5,535 bases of DNA from Acidobacteriota bacterium (lineage in GTDB: Bacteria; Acidobacteriota; Thermoanaerobaculia; Multivoradales; UBA5704), in assembly GCA_003223675.1 (NCBI GenBank), contig QHVW01000661.1, positions 2,773 to 8,307 of the forward strand. The letters are read 5' to 3'. The position numbers were made by a program, and so were the translations under genes. Positions 1 through 5,293 of the stretch are shown here, one piece after another; position 1 is the stretch's first letter, and every line of letters starts with the position of its first letter. The notes below the pieces were generated by a model. It saw nothing but the letters and a program-made list of their open reading frames with translations. It had not been told where the DNA came from and made no database searches.

Positions 1-1167
<1,167 letters not shown>

Positions 1168-1204
1168 GCCGGCCGCCTCGCTCGAGACCGGCTCGGTCTC
1201 CACG

Positions 1205-1241
1205 GCCGCCGCTCCCTTTCGGGACGGCGGCGTTTTTCTTT
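1205..1241 (+). terminator. Rho-independent terminator of lon
   Basis: The left arm 1205-1216 and right arm 1221-1231 form an 11-bp GC-rich stem with one bulged C (1212) and a TTTC loop. A T-rich run follows directly (TTTTTCTTT, 1233-1241). It begins 38 bp after the lon stop codon. There is no matching A-run on the other side, so it should act on the plus strand only. Confidence 0.93.
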
Positions 1242-1254
1242 CAAGGCGAGCCGG

Positions 1255-1635
1255 TCAGGGCAGCCAGCCTCCTCCCGCGTAGATACAGCCCGGGACGCTG
1301 AAGCCGTAGCAGACGTTGTGGGAGATGGTGGGTGTCGCGCCGTCCCAACAGTAGACCGTCAGGGTCACCGTGTAGACGTCAATGCTGGGGAAGGTGTAGG
1401 TGATGGTCGAAGAGGTGGTGAAGTAAGAGCCCAGGTTTCCAAAGGTCCACTTGTATTCGGCGATGCCGTTCGTGCACTGCGAGCCCGGCGAAGGCCGCGA
1501 CGCATCGAACGTGCAGGTCAGCGTGCCGCTCGTGCAGTTCCCTTGGAATGAGGCGGTGTTCGTGGCCCAAGCCGCCATCGGATAGACGGCGAAGGCCAGG
1601 CTGAGGAGGATCACGCAACGGAGGATTCTGCTCAT
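1255..1635 (-). CDS. Small secreted protein with one PKD-like domain and six cysteines
   Basis: The product is 126 residues. Residues 1-24 form a Sec signal peptide (MSRILRCV, a hydrophobic core, then AAWA with likely cleavage after A24). Residues 28-112 look like a single PKD/Ig-like beta-sandwich: FDAS near 43-46, IAEYKWTFGN at 58-67 (the counterpart of the PKD Y-x-W-D-F-G-D signature), then TYTFPSIDVYTVTLTVY at 79-95. The mature part has six Cys (34, 41, 54, 96, 109, 117), enough for three disulfides, which fits an exported location. The ATG at 1635 has AAGGAG at 1643-1648 with a 7-nt spacer. The gene has its own promoter, and base composition looks lower in GC than its neighbours by eye. 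PKD domains usually mediate protein or polysaccharide contacts; here no enzyme domain is attached, so the specific role is unknown. It might be a surface or secreted binding protein. Confidence 0.85.
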   Translation of the reverse strand: MSRILRCVILLSLAFAVYPMAAWATNTASFQGNCTSGTLTCTFDASRPSPGSQCTNGIAEYKWTFGNLGSYFTTSSTITYTFPSIDVYTVTLTVYCWDGATPTISHNVCYGFSVPGCIYAGGGWLP

Positions 1636-1643
1636 CGAGCTTC

Positions 1644-1692
1644 TCCTTATAGTTGGGAGCTACTCATAAATTATGAATTTCAACTATAAGGA
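1644..1692. repeat. 12-bp perfect inverted repeat spanning -10 box to Shine-Dalgarno site
   Basis: TCCTTATAGTTG (1644-1655) and CAACTATAAGGA (1681-1692) are exact reverse complements with 25 bp between. A second, shorter inverted repeat (TCATA 1664-1668, TATGA 1672-1676) lies almost concentrically inside. One outer arm covers the -10 hexamer and the other covers most of the AAGGAG ribosome-binding site of the PKD gene. A regulator operator is plausible. If transcription began further upstream, the RNA could also fold and hide the ribosome-binding site. Confidence 0.8.
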
Positions 1693-1711
1693 TTAGCGAT
1701 GCGGCGGTCAA
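1683..1711 (-). promoter_or_regulatory. Sigma-70-type promoter of the PKD-protein gene
   Basis: Read on the minus strand, TTGACC (1706-1711) is separated by exactly 17 bp from TATAGT (1683-1688). It lies 48 bp upstream of the start codon and is near-consensus in a GC-rich genome. Transcription would start near 1676, giving a short 5' leader of about 40 nt. The -10 box lies inside the left-hand member of an inverted repeat. Confidence 0.75.
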
Positions 1712-1753
1712 GCTGACTCCTCCGCTGATCCATCCCTGGTCCGGAACAGCCCC

Positions 1754-2077
1754 TTACGGGAAGAACGGGCAGTGGCCGTTCATCGGCGGGAAGCAGGCGT
1801 AGGTTTCACACCCCGCAAAGCCGCAGGCTAGGCAGCAGAGCTGGCCCTTCGGGCACTGGGAGCTGCTCGTGCACCCGGAATCGAGCACGGGGCTGGGGAT
1901 CAGGCCGTCCTGACCGCTCGCCGGAACGGCGGAGAGGGTCGCCAGGAAATCCGCCGTGGAGACCACGGGCGCCGCTGGGGCCGGCTGCGTCTGGGCCCCG
2001 GCCTGAGCGACAGCGAGGAAGGCGAAGAGAGCGGTGAGGAGCAGAACGGGGAGCCAACGGTTGGAAGCACGATGCAT
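1754..2077 (-). CDS. Small secreted eight-cysteine protein
   Basis: The product is 107 residues from the ATG at 2077, chosen because GGAGGA (2085-2090) sits 7 nt upstream; the in-frame ATG at 2092 lacks such a site. Residues 1-28 form a signal peptide (MHRASNRW, hydrophobic core LPVLLLTALFAFLAVAQ, likely cleavage near AGA/Q). A Pro/Ala-rich linker and STADFLATLSA follow. The C-terminal 39 residues are Cys-rich with spacing C69-x5-C75-x5-CC81,82-x2-C85-x4-C90-x4-C95-x7-C103, ending NGHCPFFP. Eight Cys suggest four disulfides and an extracytoplasmic compact fold. I do not know a function. The arrangement resembles families of short secreted Cys-rich proteins that I associate with Acidobacteriota, which is recollection rather than a search. 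It lies upstream of the PKD gene on the same strand, but that gene has its own promoter, so co-regulation is only possible. Confidence 0.8.
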   Translation of the reverse strand: MHRASNRWLPVLLLTALFAFLAVAQAGAQTQPAPAAPVVSTADFLATLSAVPASGQDGLIPSPVLDSGCTSSSQCPKGQLCCLACGFAGCETYACFPPMNGHCPFFP

Positions 2078-2092
2078 GTCGGGATCCTCCAT

Positions 2093-2263
2093 GTAGTTTT
2101 TTGAATCTTAGCATAGGCCCATCCAGAGCCCGCGGACGGATCGCCCTCTTGCATAGAAATATTGCTATGAGCTATCCTGTCTTCCGCCGGCCCGCAACAG
2201 GCTTTCTCCTCCTTCAAGGCCCGGCCCCCATTTTCCCTAACCCGTTTCCCCTCGCCGGGAAAA
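2093..2263. other. Divergent intergenic region with AT-rich island
   Basis: This spacer separates the minus-strand Cys-rich gene and the plus-strand repeat-protein gene. Bases 2093-2175 are clearly AT-richer than the surroundings, as expected for back-to-back promoters. A weak plus-strand candidate is TTGCAT (2149-2154), 18 bp, TATCCT (2173-2178). A small inverted repeat (CATAG 2151-2155, CTATG 2164-2168) overlaps it. No convincing minus-strand promoter could be picked by eye. Confidence 0.4.
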
Positions 2264-2274
2264 AAGGAGGATGT

Positions 2275-3306
2275 GTGGATACCTATCGTCTGTTGCGTTC
2301 CCCCGTGTCTCTGTTGCTCCTGGCCCTCGCCCTGCCGGCGACGGCCGCCGCCGGCCGGTCCGCCGCCACCGTCTCGGGACAGATCCTGAGCCTCTCGACC
2401 GCGGCCCAGACCCTCACCGTCCAGACCGCCAGCGGCAACCAGGCCGTCCTCCGCGTGACGGCGGCCTCCCACCTGTGGCGCAACGGCTCCCCCGTGGGGC
2501 TGGCCGACCTCGCCCTACGCGACGCCGTGCTGACGGCCCAAGTCGACTCCCGGACGCTCCGCGTCGTCAACCTGCGGGCGCGCGGTCCCGCCGTCACCAC
2601 GACCCGCGGCGGCCTGGCCGGCATCGACCCCAGTCTTCAGAGCCTGAGCGTGACCACCCCGGCGGGCCCCCGCGATTTCATACTCACGTCCGCCACCCTC
2701 TTCGTCCGCAACGGCCACGCCGCCACCGCCGCCGACCTCACCGCGCGCGACTCGATCCTGGTGCACGCCCTCGCCGGTGCCGCCAGCGAGCCCGTGGCAG
2801 CCGATGTCGAGGCCGACGGCCCGGAGGCCTCCCAGGTCGAGGGCACCATCTCCGCGGTCTCCGGCAGCGACGTGACGATCACCCCCAGCCAGGGTAATGC
2901 GGTGACGGTCCACGTGAGCGACTCGACGATGATCCGCCTGCACACCTCCACCGGCGAGGTCGCGGGCACCCTGGCCGACCTCAAGACGGGCCTGAGGGCC
3001 GAGGCGGGATTCGACCCGGTGAGCTTCGTGGCCTTCCGGATCGAGGCCGCGCCCGCGGACGGCGGCGGCCAGCAACAGGTGTCCCACGTCGAGGGCACCG
3101 TGAGCGCGGTGGATGCCGGAGCCGGGACGATCACCATCACCCCCCGGACCGGCAGCCCGGTGGCGCTCACCACCGACAGCGCGACCCGGATCACCCGGAA
3201 CGACGCCGCCGCCACTCTCGCCGACATCAAGGTCGGGGACCACGCCGCGGCCGAGTACGTGACGGCCACGAACGTGGCCACGCGCCCCACACGGGCGATC
3301 CAGTGA
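2275..3306 (+). pseudogene. Exported DUF5666-like repeat protein, 5' part of a frame-split gene
   Basis: The start is taken as GTG 2275 because AAGGAGG lies at 2264-2270 and the product then opens with a clean signal peptide (MDTYRLLRSPVSLLLLALALPATAAA). It encodes 343 residues. After the signal come four beta-rich repeats of roughly 76-84 residues. Each begins with a G-x-I/V-x-A/S-V-like strand and ends with a T-x-I-x-x-N-G turn plus a (A)DL/DIK-x-GD motif. The Asp codons of that motif are at 2506, 2734, 2977 and 3223. The pattern fits DUF5666-type domains found in secreted or periplasmic proteins of unknown function. The fourth repeat ends abnormally (NVATRPTRAIQ-stop), and repeat coding resumes in another frame just downstream. 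The gene is therefore either broken, assembled wrongly, or expressed as two pieces. No catalytic motif is seen. Confidence 0.7.
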
Positions 3307-3690
3307 CCCTCACCCTCGATTCCTCGACGGTGATCCTGGTCAATGGCAAGCCCGGCGCCGCCGCGGACATCAAGGTCGGCGACAAGGCCGAGGCCCTCTA
3401 TGACGCCACCACGAAGGTCGCCTCCAAGGTCGCGGTCGAGAGTGAGACTGAGACCGAGCCCGCCGAGGTCGAGGGGCACGTCACGGCGGCCACGTCGACG
3501 TCGGTGACCATCACCCCTCAAGAGGGAGGCAGCGCGGTGACCCTCACCCTCAGCTCCACCACCGTGATCATGGTCAACGACAAGCCCGGCACCGCGGCGG
3601 ACATCCAGGTGGGCGCCCGGGCGCAGGCGCTCTACGATCACACCACCCTGGCCGCGATCGCGATCCGGATCTCGACCGGAGACGGCGGCG
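2350..3690 (+). repeat. Six tandem DUF5666-like domain repeats
   Basis: The recurrent D-L/I-(K)-x-G-D/R codons start at 2506, 2734, 2977, 3223, 3366 and 3600. Successive spacings are 228, 243, 246, 143 and 234 bp. Five of the six copies are therefore spaced by 76-82 codons, and only the fourth-to-fifth interval is short and not a multiple of three. An exact 15-base match (3303-3317 and 3537-3551, starting GTGACCCTCACC) marks the last two copies. Confidence 0.8.
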
Positions 3691-3701
3691 GCCATCACTG
3701 A
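3303..3701 (+). pseudogene. DUF5666-like repeat protein, 3' part in a shifted frame
   Basis: This 132-residue frame starts at a GTG that overlaps the previous stop as GTGA, so coupled translation is formally possible. It begins in the middle of a repeat (VTLTLDSSTVILVNGKPGAAADIKVGDKAEALY) and has no signal peptide. It then contains one complete repeat (VEGHVTAATSTSVTITPQEGGSAVTLTL through DIQVGARAQALYD) and ends with a Gly/His tail (DGGGHH). The frame is open upstream of the GTG: PHTGDP precedes VTLTL and aligns with PRTGSP of repeat four. The natural reading is that this is the end of the same protein as 2275-3306, separated by a frame-changing deletion of about 91 bp near 3270-3290. A free-standing cytoplasmic protein starting mid-domain is less likely. 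Confidence 0.65.
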
Positions 3702-3717
3702 TCGGATCGACCTCCAC

Positions 3718-3741
3718 GGGGCGGTCCTCCGGGGCCGCCCC
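3718..3741. terminator. GC-rich hairpin between convergent genes
   Basis: GGGGCGG (3718-3724) pairs with CCGCCCC (3735-3741), with a possible CC/GG extension inside after one bulge. It lies in the 52-bp gap between the repeat-protein stop (3701) and the crcB stop (3754). There is no T-run on either strand, so it may act as a weak or Rho-assisted bidirectional terminator. Confidence 0.5.
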
Positions 3742-3753
3742 AAGGGATGTTGC

Positions 3754-4134
3754 TCACCCCCCCACGAGCCAGCGGCCGGCGAGCACGCCGAGCCTCCCGG
3801 CGACCAGACAGCAGACCACGGTGCCGCCGATGTTCAGGCTGCCGAGCCAGAGCGCGCCGTTTTCGAAATACCCCAGCGTCTCGTAGTTGAAGGTCGAGTA
3901 GGTGGTGAATCCACCCATCAGGCCGGTCGTGAGAGCCACCCGGAGCGTCGGGTTGAACCCCTCGACCGTGAGGGCCACCTGCATGATCGCCCCGATCAGG
4001 AACGATCCGAGAGCGTTGATGACCAGGGTGCTCCAGGGGAACGAGGGACCGGTGAGCCGGAGGATCCAATCCCCTAGGAGATAACGGGCGCCCGTCCCGA
4101 CGGCACCGGCGATGCAGATCCACAGAATGCGCAC
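3754..4134 (-). CDS. crcB: Fluoride ion channel/exporter CrcB (FluC)
   Basis: The protein lets toxic fluoride leave the cytoplasm; it works in the inner membrane as a dual-topology dimer. It is 126 residues, the normal length. Four membrane segments are evident. Family motifs are present: GAVGTGARYLLG (10-21), PWSTLVINALGSFLIG (33-48) with the conserved Asn40 of the fluoride path, and TGLMGGFTTYSTFNYE (70-85). The last holds the TTYSTF signature with Phe82 and the region of the central sodium site. The start is GTG at 4134, preceded by AGGAGGAG (4139-4146), a strong ribosome site. Just upstream lies a fluoride riboswitch with its own promoter, which confirms function and gives fluoride-inducible control. 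Only a single crcB copy is visible, consistent with a homodimer rather than a paired heterodimer. Confidence 0.97.
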   Translation of the reverse strand: MRILWICIAGAVGTGARYLLGDWILRLTGPSFPWSTLVINALGSFLIGAIMQVALTVEGFNPTLRVALTTGLMGGFTTYSTFNYETLGYFENGALWLGSLNIGGTVVCCLVAGRLGVLAGRWLVGG

Positions 4135-4136
4135 CA

Positions 4137-4177
4137 GACTCCTCCTCGGGCACAGCCTCGCAAATCAGGTAGGAGTC
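4137..4177 (-). promoter_or_regulatory. Riboswitch expression platform: anti-Shine-Dalgarno switch
   Basis: The RNA strand GACTCCT (4177-4171) is perfectly complementary to AGGAGTC (4143-4137), which includes part of the crcB ribosome-binding site. The same strand is the 3' side of the aptamer pseudoknot. The two pairings exclude each other: without fluoride the site would be hidden (7 bp, 27-nt loop), and with fluoride it would be free. There is no T-run before the start codon, so transcriptional termination is unlikely. Confidence 0.7.
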
Positions 4178-4224
4178 ATTGGCCGCTCCGGGAGGAGAGG
4201 CGGTTGAAGGCGGACTCCACCGCC
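4168..4224 (-). ncRNA. Fluoride riboswitch (crcB motif), divergent at two tertiary positions
   Basis: Minus-strand RNA reads GGCGGTGGAGTCCGCC at 4224-4209, close to the crcB-motif consensus GGCGATGGAGTTCGCC. P1 is GGCG (4224-4221) with CGCC (4212-4209). The loop GGAGTC (4218-4213) pairs perfectly with GACTCC (4177-4172) to form the pseudoknot. The second stem is GCC (4201-4199) with GGC (4184-4182), then a U-C mismatch, then CTCC (4197-4194) with GGAG (4189-4186) closed by a UCCC loop. Downstream of it AATGACTCCTAC matches the consensus GATGACTCCTAC except for its first base. The usual A after GGCG is G (4220) and the usual U after the second stem is C (4181). The element sits immediately before crcB. 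Context, length and pairing make the call strong despite the changes. Confidence 0.88.
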
Positions 4225-4232
4225 GCCGGGGG

Positions 4233-4261
4233 ATGATACGTCCTAGCCATCCCGGCAGCAA
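4233..4261 (-). promoter_or_regulatory. Promoter for riboswitch-crcB transcript
   Basis: On the minus strand TTGCTG (4256-4261), a 17-bp spacer, and TATCAT (4233-4238) form a plausible sigma-70 promoter with 5 of 6 matches in the -10 box. It overlaps the last codons and stop of the upstream transporter gene. Predicted initiation at G4227/G4226 would start the RNA two or three bases before the aptamer's first helix. Confidence 0.6.
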
Positions 4262-4887
4262 TCCTCGCCCCGCCAAGCCTCCAGCCCCTCGCGGACCAGC
4301 AGCGGGGTCATCCCCAGGGCCGCGACGGGGTCGGCCCACCACCAGCCGAGCGCCGCATTGAGGCCGATCCCGGCCAGGGTGATCAGGGAGAGCCACCAGC
4401 AGGCGGTAGTCTGGAAAGCGTCGGCCTCCAACGCCCGGCTGCCCAGATCGGCGGCGGCCCGCCGCTTGGCGCGGGCGAGCCAGATCATGACAAACAGCGA
4501 GACCACCGTGAGGGCGACCCCCACCAGGCTGGTGGATGGCCGCTCGCGTCGCCAGAGCGAGAGCGCCGCGTCGATCGCCACGTAGGCCGCCAGGAGATAG
4601 AGCGAGACGCCCACGAGACGACGGGCCCGATGGTCGAGCCGCTCGATCTCCGCCGGGGCCATGCCAGTCCGTTCGGCCTTGAGCCGCCAGACCAGCACGG
4701 CCCCCGAGGCGCTCTCGACGAAGCTGTCGATCCCGAACCCGAGGAGGGCCACGCTCCCCGCCGTAACGGCTGCGGAGACGCCGACCAGCCCCTCGACGAA
4801 GTTCCACCCCACGGTCAGCCATTCGAGCCGCAGGGCCTGCCGGAGCTGCCCGCCCCGGCGTCCCTCCTCCTGGGTCATGATCGTCAT
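4243..4887 (-). CDS. Short CDF-like cation transporter
   Basis: The product is 214 residues from the ATG at 4887, supported by AGGAGGG at 4893-4899; in-frame ATGs further upstream lack such a site. About six membrane segments are seen (roughly 24-44, 46-67, 91-109, 120-137, 164-180, 185-200), with the CDF-like pattern SVALLGFGIDSFVES in the second and LEADAFQTTACWWLS in the fifth. The cytoplasmic C-terminal domain of typical CDF proteins is missing. In canonical CDF transporters the metal site is D-x3-D plus H-x3-D; here it reads D54-x3-E58 and Q159-x3-C163, with nearby D156. The cargo is therefore unclear. The C-terminus ends EDCCRDG, with a vicinal Cys pair that might bind metal. It precedes crcB on the same strand, with 108 bp between that hold the riboswitch. 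Family confidence is good, substrate unknown. Confidence 0.8.
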   Translation of the reverse strand: MTIMTQEEGRRGGQLRQALRLEWLTVGWNFVEGLVGVSAAVTAGSVALLGFGIDSFVESASGAVLVWRLKAERTGMAPAEIERLDHRARRLVGVSLYLLAAYVAIDAALSLWRRERPSTSLVGVALTVVSLFVMIWLARAKRRAAADLGSRALEADAFQTTACWWLSLITLAGIGLNAALGWWWADPVAALGMTPLLVREGLEAWRGEDCCRDG

Positions 4888-4949
4888 GGCGTCCCTCCTG
4901 TGGTACATTGTCGCCGGATTCGCCGCGCCCGCGGCAATCACACCTGCAG

Positions 4950-5025
4950 GTCCCCATCGTCTAGTGGACTAGGACACTGCCCTTTCAAGGCGGCAACACG
5001 GGTTCGAATCCCGTTGGGGATACCA
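4950..5025 (+). tRNA. tRNA-Glu (anticodon TTC), CCA encoded
   Basis: A complete cloverleaf: acceptor GTCCCCA (4950-4956) with TGGGGAT (5015-5021), D arm GTC/GAC around TAGTGGACTAG, anticodon stem CTGCC (4977-4981) with GGCGG (4989-4993). The loop CTTTCAA carries anticodon TTC at 4984-4986. The T stem is ACGGG (4998-5002) with CCCGT (5010-5014) around TTCGAAT. The discriminator base is A5022 and CCA is encoded at 5023-5025. The first acceptor pair is a G-U wobble. It is transcribed away from the divergent transporter gene. Confidence 0.97.
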
Positions 5026-5074
5026 TTTAGAATCAGAGACTTACGGCGATTCGTCTCTCCGCCGGAAGCCGCGC

Positions 5075-5094
5075 CACACAATAGGCACACAATA
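5075..5094. repeat. Two 9-bp direct repeats 11 bp apart
   Basis: CACACAATA occurs at 5075-5083 and again at 5086-5094, one DNA turn apart and so on the same face of the helix. This is a common layout for dimeric regulator binding, but the protein is unknown and the sequence is short. Confidence 0.5.
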
Positions 5095-5175
5095 CGGCCC
5101 TTACGGGATCGCCTCCGCTGAGGCTCCCCGGGCCGCCCGTGTCTTCCTCGGATCGACCTCCCCCCAGAAAGACGA

Positions 5176-5199
5176 CCGGCGCCGCGTGGCGCCGGATTT
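5176..5199 (+). terminator. Perfect 8-bp GC hairpin, weak terminator-like
   Basis: CCGGCGCC (5176-5183), loop GCGT, GGCGCCGG (5188-5195), followed by ATTT. The stem is strong but the T-run is only three bases, so it may terminate the tRNA transcript poorly or serve as a leader structure for the next gene. Confidence 0.4.
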
Positions 5200-5293
5200 C
5201 AACCCCGTCTCCCGCGAGGGAGCGGACCAACAGACGGCCCGGCGGGGTGGTGACACACGTCCGCCGGACCTGACCCGAGCAAGGAGCCAGTCC

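Larger units (their letters stand above)
5026..5280. other. Non-coding stretch after tRNA-Glu with small repeats
   Basis: No convincing gene is seen. It holds an AGAGAC/GTCTCT inverted repeat (5035-5040, 5053-5058) starting ten bases after the tRNA CCA, two exact CACACAATA copies (5075-5083, 5086-5094), and an 8-bp perfect GC hairpin (5176-5195). Minus-strand open frames here lack ribosome sites and overlap the start of the next gene. Confidence 0.5.

Noticed and set aside
1644..1692. Invertible promoter segment
   Set aside because: The 25-bp segment between arms is too short for known invertase switches and no recombinase is nearby.
2078..2092. ATG at 2092 as start of the Cys-rich gene
   Set aside because: The ribosome site GGAGGA lies inside this extension and serves the ATG at 2077.
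2101..2274. Earlier starts (TTG 2101, ATG 2167) for the repeat protein
   Set aside because: They would put about 36-58 residues before a clean signal peptide and have no ribosome site. AAGGAGG just before GTG 2275 is better. ATG 2271 is out of frame and abuts the site.
2515..3743. Long minus-strand open frames opposite the repeat-protein gene
   Set aside because: They are antisense to clear domain repeats, have Arg/Gly/Val-rich shadow composition, and lack ribosome sites. GC-rich coding DNA often leaves the opposite strand open.
4135..4170. Intrinsic terminator as riboswitch output
   Set aside because: There is no T-run between aptamer and start codon; pairing with the ribosome site explains the layout better.
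4888..4941. Upstream start for the transporter gene at 4941
   Set aside because: The strong AGGAGGG at 4893-4899 correctly precedes the ATG at 4887; the extra 18 residues are not membrane-like or conserved-looking.
3695..4957. Long minus-strand frame across crcB and the transporter
   Set aside because: It is out of frame with both well-supported membrane proteins, crosses the riboswitch, and is Arg/Gly/Pro-rich.
4630..5121. Plus-strand frame across the transporter and tRNA
   Set aside because: It reads through the tRNA gene and is antisense to the transporter.
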